Assembly: GCF_001113365.1 (NCBI RefSeq) | Contig: NZ_CKYA01000002.1 | Location: forward strand, 237,312 to 301,311 | Reading direction: 5' to 3' | From: Streptococcus pneumoniae | Lineage (GTDB): Bacteria > Bacillota > Bacilli > Lactobacillales > Streptococcaceae | Length of the DNA: 64,000 bases | Shown here: piece after piece, positions 51,828-59,738 of the stretch | How positions within the stretch are numbered: position 1 is the first letter of the stretch | Layout of the letters: each line of letters begins with the position of its first letter | The notes under the pieces: generated by a model | What the model saw: the letters and a program-made list of their open reading frames with translations, nothing else | Told to the model about the DNA's origin: nothing | Database searches by the model: none | Translations under genes and position numbers: made by a program

Positions 51828-52478
51828 ATGGTCAAAGTAGCAACCCAGACACCGATTATCAGTCTCTTTTTGCTGATTTTATCCTTGGAAACATCTTTTA
51901 TTCCTTCGATTGCTCTGAATCTTTCGGTAGTCGCATTCTGTATTCTCTTTATGCTCTATTACCGGCGATTTAAAATGTTAGCTTGGATGATCATACTTGC
52001 CATTTTGCCATCCTTTGCCAACTACTGGGCAGTTCAGTTACATGGGGATGCTTCGCAGGCAGTCATACTTGGAACCAGAGCTTTTGTGACAGTTTGTATA
52101 GGGGTTGTATTTATCTCAAGCATCTCACTAAAAGAGCTTCTCTTGTACTTGGCTCAAAAGGGGTTATCACGGTCATGGGCCTATGCCTTGATTGTGGTAT
52201 TCAATTCCTTTCCCCTTATTCAGCAAGAAATCAAGTCTCTCAAGGAAGCTTGCTTATTACGCGGTCAAGAACTGCATTTTTGGTCGCCCTTGATTTACAG
52301 CAAGGTTCTGATGACAGTCTTTAGGTGGCGCCATCTTTACCTGAGAGCTCTATCGGCGCATGGATATGACGAACATGCACAGGTGGAGAATAGCTATCGG
52401 ACTTTTTATATTCCTAAAAGGACAATATTCATCTACCTGCTGTTCTTTTTATTGCTTCAAACCAGTCTATTTTTATAA
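51828..52478 (+). CDS. ykoC: ECF transporter T component (YkoC)
   Basis: 216 residues, four to five membrane helices and the T-component coupling region with LKEACLLRGQE and RALSAHGYD (the Ala-Arg-Gly-like ATPase-contact motifs). Begins 1 bp after ykoD. Completes the energising module of the thiamine-precursor ECF transporter. Confidence 0.9.
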   Translation: MVKVATQTPIISLFLLILSLETSFIPSIALNLSVVAFCILFMLYYRRFKMLAWMIILAILPSFANYWAVQLHGDASQAVILGTRAFVTVCIGVVFISSISLKELLLYLAQKGLSRSWAYALIVVFNSFPLIQQEIKSLKEACLLRGQELHFWSPLIYSKVLMTVFRWRHLYLRALSAHGYDEHAQVENSYRTFYIPKRTIFIYLLFFLLLQTSLFL

Positions 52479-52488
52479 AGGAGTTATT

Positions 52489-53181
52489 ATGGAATTTACA
52501 GATATTGCGATGGAATTATCCAGGGAAGCTTGGCAGACTTCTTTTCATCATCCCTTTATTTTACAATTACAAGAGGGAAATTTAGACCCTGCCATTTTCC
52601 GCTATTACCTGATTCAGGATGCCTACTATCTGAAGGCCTTCTCAGAAATCTATCACCTTTTGGCTGATAAGACTTCAAACCAAGAGATGAAAAGACTCTT
52701 GAAACAAAATGCTCAGAGTCTAGTGGAGGGTGAGTTGTTTATCCGCCAACAATTTTTCAAGGAATTGGAAATCAGCGATCAGGAAATGGAGCAACATCCA
52801 ATCGCTCCAACCTGTTATCATTACATTTCTCATATTTATCGGCAATTTGCAGAGCCAAACTTGGGCATTGCTTTTGCAAGCTTGCTGCCTTGTCCTTGGC
52901 TATACCATGATATAGGCAAATCACTTAATCTTAAACCATCACCAAATCCTCTCTACCAACAATGGATTGAAACTTATATTACGGATGAGTTAGAGCAGCA
53001 GATCAGAGAGGAGGGAGCGCTAGTCAATCAACTCTATCGCGAAAGTGATGAGACAGACAAGAAAAAAATGCTAGATGCCTTCCACATCAGTGTTCACATG
53101 GAAGCCAAGTTTTGGCAAATGGCCTACCAACACCAGACATGGAAGAGTGATTTACAGTCTTTAGAAAAAGGAGAAGAATAG
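52489..53181 (+). CDS. tenA: Thiaminase II / aminopyrimidine aminohydrolase TenA
   Basis: 230 residues from ATG 52489 after AAAGGAG; the longer in-frame start overlaps ykoC. TenA_C type: SWQTSFHHPFI-like N terminus (EAWQTSFHHPFILQLQEGN), YYLIQDAYYLKAF, and the catalytic cysteine C135 in LLPCPWLYHDIG. Hydrolyses amino-HMP to HMP in thiamine salvage. This is the intact TenA of the window; the copy in operon 1 is broken. Confidence 0.95.
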   Translation: MEFTDIAMELSREAWQTSFHHPFILQLQEGNLDPAIFRYYLIQDAYYLKAFSEIYHLLADKTSNQEMKRLLKQNAQSLVEGELFIRQQFFKELEISDQEMEQHPIAPTCYHYISHIYRQFAEPNLGIAFASLLPCPWLYHDIGKSLNLKPSPNPLYQQWIETYITDELEQQIREEGALVNQLYRESDETDKKKMLDAFHISVHMEAKFWQMAYQHQTWKSDLQSLEKGEE

Positions 53182-53185
53182 AAAC

Positions 53186-53710
53186 ATGAGAAAGCACCAA
53201 TTGCAAGTTCACAAATTAACCATTTTATCCATGATGATTGCCCTTGATGTAGTCCTTACGCCTATCTTTCGGATTGAGGGAATGGCACCGATGTCCAGTG
53301 TAGTCAATATTCTAGCAGGAATCATGATGGGACCTGTTTATACGTTGGTTATGGCTACAGTCACAGCCTTTATCCGTATGACGACTCAAGGGATTCCGCC
53401 TTTAGCTCTCACAGGAGCGACTTTTGGAGCCCTCCTTGCAGGTCTCTTTTATAAGTATGGTCGAAAATTTTACTTTTCTGCCTTGGGAGAAATTTTGGGA
53501 ACAGGTATCATTGGTTCTATTGTTTCCTATCCTGTTATGGTACTCTTTACAGGATCAGCTGCTAAGCTTAGCTGGTTTATCTACACTCCTCGATTTTTCG
53601 GAGCAACCTTGATTGGTACAGCGATTTCCTTTATTGCCTTTCGATTTTTAATCAAGCAGGAATTCTTTAAAAAAGTGCAAGGATATTTCTTTGCTGAAAG
53701 GATAGACTGA
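53186..53710 (+). CDS. thiW: ECF transporter S component ThiW (thiazole)
   Basis: 174 residues, about five membrane helices. ThiW family features: LTILSMMIALDVVLTPIFRI, VVNILAGIMMGPVYTLVMA and LTGATFGALLAGLFYKYGRK. Probable S component for hydroxyethylthiazole, sharing YkoD/YkoC. Its stop overlaps the thiM2 start by 1 bp (TGATG), matching thiazole uptake with thiazole kinase. Confidence 0.93.
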   Translation: MRKHQLQVHKLTILSMMIALDVVLTPIFRIEGMAPMSSVVNILAGIMMGPVYTLVMATVTAFIRMTTQGIPPLALTGATFGALLAGLFYKYGRKFYFSALGEILGTGIIGSIVSYPVMVLFTGSAAKLSWFIYTPRFFGATLIGTAISFIAFRFLIKQEFFKKVQGYFFAERID

Positions 53711-54513
53711 TGCAGGCATTGACAAATCCTTTTCCTATAGGCTCTAGTTCCCTCATTCACTGTATTACCAATGAGATTTCTTGTGAGATGCTGGCAAATG
53801 GGATTTTGGCTCTGGGATGCAAACCTGTCATGGCAGATGATCCCCGTGAGGTTCTTGATTTTACTAAGCAAAGCCAGGCTCTCTTCATCAATTTAGGGCA
53901 TTTGTCAGCTGAGAAGGAAAAAGCAATCCGCATGGCAGCTTCTTATGCAACTCAAGTTTCTCTCCCAATGGTAGTAGATGCGGTTGGTGTATCAGCGTCG
54001 CCCATTCGTAAGAGCTTAGTTAAAGACCTTTTAGACTATAGACCTACGGTCCTTAAAGGAAACATGTCAGAAATTCGAAGTCTTGTTGGATTAAAACATC
54101 ACGGCGTTGGGGTCGATGCGAGTGCTAAAGACCAAGAAACTGAGGATTTACTTCAAGTCTTGAAAGACTGGTGTCAGACCTATCCTGGTATATCATTCTT
54201 AGTCACAGGCTCCAGAGATCTCATCGTTTCGGAGAATCAAGTTGCTGTACTGGGAAATGGCTGTGCAGAATTAGACTGGATAACAGGGACAGGAGATTTG
54301 GTTGGAGCCTTAACAGCCGTTTTTCTCAGCCAAGGAAAGACTGGTTTTGAAGCTTCTTGCTTAGCAGTCTCTTATCTTAATATTGCTGCTGAGAGAATAG
54401 TTGTTCAAGGAATGGGATTGGAAGAATTTCGTTACCGAGTACTCAATCAGCTTTCGCTTCTAAGAAGAGATAAAAACTGGTTAGATGCCATCAAAGGAGA
54501 TGTTTATGAATAG
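53710..54513 (+). CDS. thiM: Hydroxyethylthiazole kinase, copy 2
   Basis: 267 residues. ThiM fold: HCITNEISCEMLANGILALGC, VDAVGVSASPIRK, LKGNMSEIRSL. The anion-hole motif is GTGDLVGA, with Asp where the first copy and most ThiM enzymes have Cys (GTGCLLGA). That Asp is the base used by other ribokinase-family enzymes, so activity is expected. Overlaps thiE2 by 8 bp. Confidence 0.93.
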   Translation: MQALTNPFPIGSSSLIHCITNEISCEMLANGILALGCKPVMADDPREVLDFTKQSQALFINLGHLSAEKEKAIRMAASYATQVSLPMVVDAVGVSASPIRKSLVKDLLDYRPTVLKGNMSEIRSLVGLKHHGVGVDASAKDQETEDLLQVLKDWCQTYPGISFLVTGSRDLIVSENQVAVLGNGCAELDWITGTGDLVGALTAVFLSQGKTGFEASCLAVSYLNIAAERIVVQGMGLEEFRYRVLNQLSLLRRDKNWLDAIKGDVYE

Positions 54514-55138
54514 AGAAGCACTTAGACTATATCTGGTAACCAATCGCTATCAAGATTCCGTGGAAAGCTTTCTTGAAAAGGTTGAGACAGCCTGCCGTTC
54601 AGGGGTTACCATAGTCCAATTACGAGAAAAAAATCTCACAACCAATCAATATTATCAACTGGCAAAACAAGTCAAGGAAATAACAGATGCCTATCAGGTA
54701 CCCTTGATAATCGATGATCGGTTGGATATCTGTCTTGCAGTCGATGCAGCAGGTCTGCATATCGGAGATGATGAATTACCAGTTTCGGTTGCCCGACAAG
54801 TCTTGGGCCCTGACAAAATCCTCGGTGTCACCGCTAAAACGGTTAAAAGAGCTCTGGAAGCGGAGAAATCAGGTGCAGATTACTTGGGTACAGGAGCCAT
54901 TTTCCCAACTACCACCAAGGAAAATGCGCCCATCACTCTGATATCGACCTTGAAAACAATTTGCCAAACGGTTGCCATTCCAGTAGTTGCTATTGGAGGC
55001 TTGACTTCAGAGAATATTGACCAACTTATCGGCACGGGTATAGCTGGAGTAGCAGTCGTACGCGATCTGATGCAGGCGGAAGATATTGAGGCAAAAACCC
55101 AAGCCTTTTTATCAAAGCTGGATGACATTATTTCCTAA
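54506..55138 (+). CDS. thiE: Thiamine-phosphate synthase, copy 2
   Basis: 210 residues from ATG 54506, six bases after AAAGGAG. ThiE motifs LYLVTNRYQ, VQLREKN, IDDRLDICLAVDAAGLHIG, GTGAIFPTTTKENAP and IGGLTSENI. Last gene of the riboswitch-2 operon. Confidence 0.95.
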   Translation: MNREALRLYLVTNRYQDSVESFLEKVETACRSGVTIVQLREKNLTTNQYYQLAKQVKEITDAYQVPLIIDDRLDICLAVDAAGLHIGDDELPVSVARQVLGPDKILGVTAKTVKRALEAEKSGADYLGTGAIFPTTTKENAPITLISTLKTICQTVAIPVVAIGGLTSENIDQLIGTGIAGVAVVRDLMQAEDIEAKTQAFLSKLDDIIS

Positions 55139-55142
55139 CTAA

Positions 55143-55299
55143 TACTCAATGAAAATTAAAGAGCAAACTAGGAAGCTAGCCGCAGGTTGCTCAAAGCCCT
55201 GCCTTGAGGTTTTAGATAAGATTGATGAAGTCAGCTCAAAATAGTGTTTTGAGGTTGCAGATGGAAGCTGACGTAGTTTGAAGAGATTTTCGAAGAGTA
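55143..55299 (-). repeat. BOX element, C to A on the plus strand
   Basis: 157 bp from TACTCAATGAAAATT to ATTTTCGAAGAGTA. The boxA part is degenerate (GAAGCTGACGTAG instead of GGCGACGCTGACGTGG). Begins 4 bp after the thiE2 stop codon. Confidence 0.85.
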
Positions 55300-55300
55300 T

Positions 55301-55344
55301 AAAAACTCTCTAATTCCCTTAAAGTGGGAACTAGAGAGTTTTTT
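55301..55344 (+). terminator. Bidirectional terminator between thiE2 and thiD
   Basis: AAAAACTCTCTA (55301-55312) with TAGAGAGTTTTT (55332-55343), plus inner TTCCC/GGGAA pairing. Confidence 0.85.
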
Positions 55345-55345
55345 C

Positions 55346-56137
55346 TTAATCTTTAAAAGTTGTATGGTTGACTGGGCCAGAACCATGACCGAGTTGCGGA
55401 GCATCTTGGATGGCTTTCGTAATAAAGGCCTTGGCCTTATCAACTGCCTGATAGAGAGTCTTGCCCTTGGCTAGTTCAGCCGTAATTACTGCAGCAAAGG
55501 TACATCCAGTACCATGGGTGTGACAGGTTTGAATTCTTGGGCTTTCCCAGAAAAATTGGTCATCCTTGGTAAAGAGGAAATCCTTGGCACCGCCTTCGAG
55601 ATGCCCACCTTTGATGACGACAGACTGAGGACCAAATTCTTTTAAAATTAGGCGACCAGCACGCTGCATGTCTTCAGGATCATGGATTGAAAAACCAACA
55701 ATCTCTTCTGCCTCAGGAAGATTTGGCGTAATAATCGTTGCTAGAGGTAGTAAGTTTGTTTTGAGATAGTCTCTAGCAACTGAGTCGATCAAGGCATCTC
55801 CACTTGTAGCAACCATAACAGGATCAAGGACATAGGGACAATCCAGTTTTTTAAGATAGGGTTGGATGATTTCCATGATTTCGGTAGTTGCCAACATCCC
55901 AGTTTTTACAGCCTGAGGTGGAATATCAGAAAAGACACTGTCCAATTGGGCTTCCAACATTTGAGGAGAAACGTGCTCGATTAGCTGAACACCTCTGGTA
56001 TTTTGAGCAACAAGGCTAGTCACAACGGCCATTCCATAGACATCTCTCGCTTGGAATGACTTTAAATCAGCCATAACGCCAGCACCGCCACTTGGGTCAG
56101 TTCCTGCAATGGTCAAAGCAACGGGTAAATAAGTCAT
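55346..56137 (-). CDS. thiD: HMP/HMP-phosphate kinase ThiD
   Basis: 263 residues, minus strand. TIAGTDPSGGAGVMADLKSF, DPVMVATSGDALID and HGTGCTFAAVITAELAKG are ThiD signatures. Phosphorylates HMP to HMP-P and HMP-PP, the partner substrate for ThiE. It has its own TPP riboswitch and promoter and converges on operon 2. Confidence 0.96.
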   Translation of the reverse strand: MTYLPVALTIAGTDPSGGAGVMADLKSFQARDVYGMAVVTSLVAQNTRGVQLIEHVSPQMLEAQLDSVFSDIPPQAVKTGMLATTEIMEIIQPYLKKLDCPYVLDPVMVATSGDALIDSVARDYLKTNLLPLATIITPNLPEAEEIVGFSIHDPEDMQRAGRLILKEFGPQSVVIKGGHLEGGAKDFLFTKDDQFFWESPRIQTCHTHGTGCTFAAVITAELAKGKTLYQAVDKAKAFITKAIQDAPQLGHGSGPVNHTTFKD

Positions 56138-56232
56138 CTAAAACCTCCCAACCAACTGAAGTTTGTATTCTTAAGAACAAGCTAATCTGTTTCAGGAAGG
56201 CAATAGAAGACTGCTAGTCCCCATTATCATTT

Positions 56233-56315
56233 CCACTTCCATCAGCTAGCATTACCTAGATTGAGTCAAAGGGTCTAACAGTCGTTAATCTCAGCTTTAC
56301 GCACCCCTAGTGGTT
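56233..56315 (-). ncRNA. TPP riboswitch 3, upstream of thiD
   Basis: On the minus strand: CCACTAGGGGTGC, GCTGAGATTAACG, AGACCCTTTGACTCAATCTA, GGTAATGCTAGCTGATGGAAGTGG (in two parts). P1 is CCACT/AGTGG. It diverges clearly from the two plus-strand copies (CTCAATCTAGGTAATGC instead of CCTGATACAGTTA) and has no obvious terminator; it may act on translation. Confidence 0.88.
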
Positions 56316-56331
56316 GTTTTCTTTTTTCTTT

Positions 56332-56337
56332 AGTATA
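56332..56337 (-). promoter_or_regulatory. Extended -10 promoter of thiD
   Basis: On the minus strand: TGCTATACT, about 20 bp upstream of the riboswitch. Confidence 0.6.
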
Positions 56338-56431
56338 GCATATTTTTATTGTTTATATAGTAATATTTGACTGCAAATCGCTTTTCAAATGATTAAAATC
56401 CTATTTTTCGACAAAAAGATTGATTTTATAA

Positions 56432-56460
56432 TTGACAAATGTAGATTTTCCGAGTATACT
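56432..56460 (+). promoter_or_regulatory. Promoter of the copper operon
   Basis: TTGACA (56432-56437), 17-bp spacer, TATACT (56455-56460). The -35 overlaps the first cop box. Confidence 0.85.
56434..56445 (+). promoter_or_regulatory. cop box 1 (CopY operator)
   Basis: GACAAATGTAGA, matching the cop box T/GACANNTGTA. Overlaps the -35, so bound CopY would block RNA polymerase. Confidence 0.85.
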
Positions 56461-56473
56461 AATAACTGTAATT

Positions 56474-56485
56474 GACGAATGTAGA
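56474..56485 (+). promoter_or_regulatory. cop box 2 (CopY operator)
   Basis: GACGAATGTAGA, 40 bp downstream of box 1 and just before the copY ribosome binding site. The two boxes are on the same helical face by spacing. Confidence 0.8.
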
Positions 56486-56501
56486 TTTAGGAGGTGTGAT
56501 G

Positions 56502-56897
56502 ATGCAGATTTCAGATGCAGAATGGCAGGTCATGAAGATTATTTGGATGCAAGGAGAGCAGACTAGTACGGATTTGATTAGGGTTCTGGCGGAGCGATTC
56601 GACTGGTCCAAGTCAACCATTCAAACTCTTTTGGTTCGTTTGGTTGAGAAAGAGTGTCTGACAAGGAAAAAAGAAGGCAAGTTCTTTGTCTATTCAGCCC
56701 TTTTAACTTTGGACCAAAGTCGGGATTTACTTGTCCAAGATATCAAGGACAAGGTTTGTTCTCGTAGGATTAAGAACTTGTTGGCTGATTTGATTACTGA
56801 ATGTGATTTTACTCAGGCTGACTTGGAAGACTTGGAAGCTGTGATTTCTGAGAAGAAATCAAGCGCTGTAACAAAAGTAAAATGTAATTGTATGTAA
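56502..56897 (+). CDS. copY: Copper-responsive repressor CopY
   Basis: 131 residues from the second of two adjacent ATGs (56499/56502), about 7 nt after AGGAGGTG. BlaI/CopY winged helix (MQISDAEWQVMKIIWMQGEQ, then FDWSKSTIQTLLVRL). The C terminus ends KCNCM, a single C-x-C, where the classical CopY has two such pairs. Represses the operon through the two cop boxes; copper releases it. Confidence 0.95.
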   Translation: MQISDAEWQVMKIIWMQGEQTSTDLIRVLAERFDWSKSTIQTLLVRLVEKECLTRKKEGKFFVYSALLTLDQSRDLLVQDIKDKVCSRRIKNLLADLITECDFTQADLEDLEAVISEKKSSAVTKVKCNCM

Positions 56898-56907
56898 AGG
56901 AGACGTC

Positions 56908-57279
56908 ATGTTAAATAGTATTGTAACCATTGTTTGTATTGCCCTTATCGCATTTATCTTGTTTTGGTTTTTCAAAAAGCCTGAAAAATCTGGACAAAAG
57001 GCCCAGCAAAAAAACGGCTACCAAGAGATTCGAGTGGAGGTCATGGGGGGCTATACGCCTGAGTTGATTATCCTCAAGAAATCAGTGCCAGCACGCATTG
57101 TCTTTGACCGCAAGGACCCTTCACCCTGTCTGGACCAAATTGTTTTTCCAGATTTTGGTGTACATGCGGACCTGCCTATGGGCGAAGAGTATGTAGTGGA
57201 AATCACGCCTGAGCAGGCTGGAGAGTATGGTTTCTCTTGTGGCATGAATATGATGCACGGCAAGATGATTGTAGAATAG
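56908..57279 (+). CDS. cupA: Copper chaperone CupA
   Basis: 123 residues. One N-terminal membrane helix (about 5-21), then a cupredoxin domain with the Cys/Met-rich ending FSCGMNMMHGKMIVE. Known in pneumococcus as a membrane-bound Cu(I) chaperone that hands copper to CopA. Start ATG after AAAGGAGACGTC, 10 bp after copY. Confidence 0.93.
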   Translation: MLNSIVTIVCIALIAFILFWFFKKPEKSGQKAQQKNGYQEIRVEVMGGYTPELIILKKSVPARIVFDRKDPSPCLDQIVFPDFGVHADLPMGEEYVVEITPEQAGEYGFSCGMNMMHGKMIVE

Positions 57280-57288
57280 GAGAATGAT

Positions 57289-59532
57289 ATGACTGAAATT
57301 GTAAAAGCAAGTCTTGAAAATGGTGTTCAAAAAATTCGTATCACGGCAGACAAAGGCTATCATCCAGCCCATATCCAGCTTCAAAAGGGAATTCCAGCTG
57401 AGATTACCTTTCATCGTGCTACGCCTTCAAACTGTTATAAGGAAATTCTGTTTGAAGAAGAAGGCATCTTGGAACCAATCGGCGTAGATGAGGAGAAAGT
57501 CATTCGTTTTACCCCTCAAGAATTAGGCCAACATGAATTTTCTTGTGGCATGAAGATGCAAAAGGGGAGTTATACCGTAGTTGAGAAGACTCGAAAATCT
57601 CTATCACTTTTACAGCGTTTTTGGATTACTAGTATCTTTACTGTGCCTCTTGTGATCCTCATGATTGGGATGTCGACAGGAGGAATTAGTCACCAAGTCA
57701 TGCGTTGGGGCACCTTTTTAGCCACAACACCGATTATGCTAGTAGCAGGTGGTCCTTATATCCAAAGTGCTTGGGCTAGTTTTAAAAAGCACAATGCCAA
57801 CATGGATACCTTGGTTGCTCTGGGAACCCTAGTGGCCTATTTCTATAGCTTAGTTGCCCTCTTCGCTGGCCTCCCCGTTTACTTTGAAAGTGCTGCCTTT
57901 ATCTTCTTCTTCGTTCTTATGGGAGCCGTTTTTGAGGAGAAAATGCGGAAAAATACTTCCCAAGCTGTGGAGAAATTACTTGACTTGCAGGCTAAAACTG
58001 CAGAAGTCTTGCGTGAGGATAACTATGTTCAAGTTCCTTTGGAGCAAGTCAAGGTAGGTGACCTGATTCGAGTGCGTCCCGGTGAAAAGATTGCGGTTGA
58101 TGGTATCGTAGTGGAAGGTGTCTCCAGTATTGATGAGTCTATGGTGACAGGTGAGAGTCTGCCTGTGGACAAGACAGTTGGAGATACCGTCATTGGTTCA
58201 ACCATCAATAATAGTGGAACACTTGTTTTTAGAGCAGAAAAAGTTGGTTCAGAGACTGTTTTGGCTCAGATTGTGGATTTTGTGAAGAAAGCTCAGACAA
58301 GTCGTGCGCCGATTCAGGACTTGACGGATAAAATTTCAGGGATTTTTGTCCCAGCAGTTGTCATTTTAGGGATTGTGACCTTTTGGGTTTGGTTCGTCTT
58401 GCTCAGGGATAGTGTAGTTGTGCTTGGAGCGAGCTTTGTGTCTTCGCTTCTCTATGGAGTAGCAGTTCTGATTATTGCCTGCCCTTGTGCCTTGGGACTT
58501 GCAACACCGACAGCCCTTATGGTGGGGACAGGTCGCAGTGCCAAGATGGGAGTTCTCCTCAAAAATGGAACGGTTCTACAGGAAATCCAGAAAGTTCAAA
58601 CTATCGTCTTTGATAAGACCGGGACTTTAACAGAAGGGAAACCTGTGGTCACAGATATCATCGGCGACGAAGTAGAAGTCCTTGGATTGGCAGCTTCCTT
58701 GGAAGAAGCTTCTCAACACCCACTGGCTGAGGCTATTGTTAAGCGAGCGACTGAAACTGGACTTGTGCTTCACACTGTGGAAAATTTCCAAGCCTTGCAC
58801 GGAAAAGGTGTTTCAGGGAAAATCAATGGAAAACAAGTTTTACTTGGAAATGCTAAAATGCTGGATGGCATGGATATTTCTAGCACTTATCAAGATAAAC
58901 TAGAAGAACTGGAAAAAGAAGCTAAGACAGTTGTGTTTTTGGCTGTGGACAATGAAATCAAAGGCTTGCTTGCTTTGCAAGATATCCCTAAGGAAAATGC
59001 TAAGCTTGCCATCAGTCAGTTGAAAAAACGAGGTCTTAAAACAGTCATGCTGACAGGAGACAATGCAGGTGTGGCGCGTGCTATTGCCGATCAGATCGGA
59101 ATCGAAGAGGTCATTGCAGGTGTCTTACCAGAAGAAAAAGCCCATGAAATCCATAAACTACAAGCGACTGGAAAAGTAGCCTTTGTTGGGGATGGTATCA
59201 ATGACGCTCCTGCTCTCAGTGTAGCAGATGTGGGGATTGCTATGGGAGCTGGAACAGATATTGCCATCGAGTCAGCAGATTTAGTGTTGACAACCAATAA
59301 TCTTTTAGGAGTGGTTCGTGCCTTTGATATGAGTAAGAAAACTTTTCATCGTATTCTGCTCAATCTTTTCTGGGCCTTTATCTACAATGTCGTCGGAATT
59401 CCGATTGCAGCAGGAGTCTTTTCAGGTGTTGGACTGGCTCTCAATCCAGAATTAGCAGGTCTAGCTATGGCCTTTAGTTCTGTATCTGTTTTGACCAGTT
59501 CTCTTCTCTTAAACTTTACTAAAATAGACTAA
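57289..59532 (+). CDS. copA: Copper-exporting P1B-type ATPase CopA with N-terminal cupredoxin domain
   Basis: 747 residues. Instead of the usual CxxC heavy-metal domain, the N terminus (about 1-100) is a cupredoxin-like domain ending HEFSCGMKMQKGSY, a relative of CupA. Then eight membrane helices with the metal-site motif CPC (C398, C400) in IIACPCALGLATP, the TGES loop, phosphorylated D442 in FDKTGTLTEG, HPLAEAI and GDGINDAPAL. Exports Cu(I). Confidence 0.96.
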   Translation: MTEIVKASLENGVQKIRITADKGYHPAHIQLQKGIPAEITFHRATPSNCYKEILFEEEGILEPIGVDEEKVIRFTPQELGQHEFSCGMKMQKGSYTVVEKTRKSLSLLQRFWITSIFTVPLVILMIGMSTGGISHQVMRWGTFLATTPIMLVAGGPYIQSAWASFKKHNANMDTLVALGTLVAYFYSLVALFAGLPVYFESAAFIFFFVLMGAVFEEKMRKNTSQAVEKLLDLQAKTAEVLREDNYVQVPLEQVKVGDLIRVRPGEKIAVDGIVVEGVSSIDESMVTGESLPVDKTVGDTVIGSTINNSGTLVFRAEKVGSETVLAQIVDFVKKAQTSRAPIQDLTDKISGIFVPAVVILGIVTFWVWFVLLRDSVVVLGASFVSSLLYGVAVLIIACPCALGLATPTALMVGTGRSAKMGVLLKNGTVLQEIQKVQTIVFDKTGTLTEGKPVVTDIIGDEVEVLGLAASLEEASQHPLAEAIVKRATETGLVLHTVENFQALHGKGVSGKINGKQVLLGNAKMLDGMDISSTYQDKLEELEKEAKTVVFLAVDNEIKGLLALQDIPKENAKLAISQLKKRGLKTVMLTGDNAGVARAIADQIGIEEVIAGVLPEEKAHEIHKLQATGKVAFVGDGINDAPALSVADVGIAMGAGTDIAIESADLVLTTNNLLGVVRAFDMSKKTFHRILLNLFWAFIYNVVGIPIAAGVFSGVGLALNPELAGLAMAFSSVSVLTSSLLLNFTKID

Positions 59533-59667
59533 AAGTAATGACTGGATTTCTTTGTTATAAAACAGGAGTGACAGCACTTTCAAAACTGTATTAGAATAGA
59601 GAATAGAGAGTTTTGAGCAGATTTTTAGAAAAGTCAACATAAATATGATACAGTGGAATAGTAAAAG

Positions 59668-59709
59668 TTTGGAGAACGTTTCCAATTCTATGTAATCGTA
59701 TTCTCCAAA
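59668..59709 (+). promoter_or_regulatory. Leader hairpin and cre-like site before spxB
   Basis: TTTGGAGAA (59668-59676) and TTCTCCAAA (59701-59709) form a 9-bp perfect inverted repeat. Inside it TGGAGAACGTTTCCA (59670-59684) resembles a catabolite-responsive element. It ends just before the ribosome binding site GAAGGAGAG. A likely -10 is TATGAT at 59644-59649. Confidence 0.45.
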
Positions 59710-59738
59710 TCTAAAAAAATTGAAGGAGAGTTATCACT

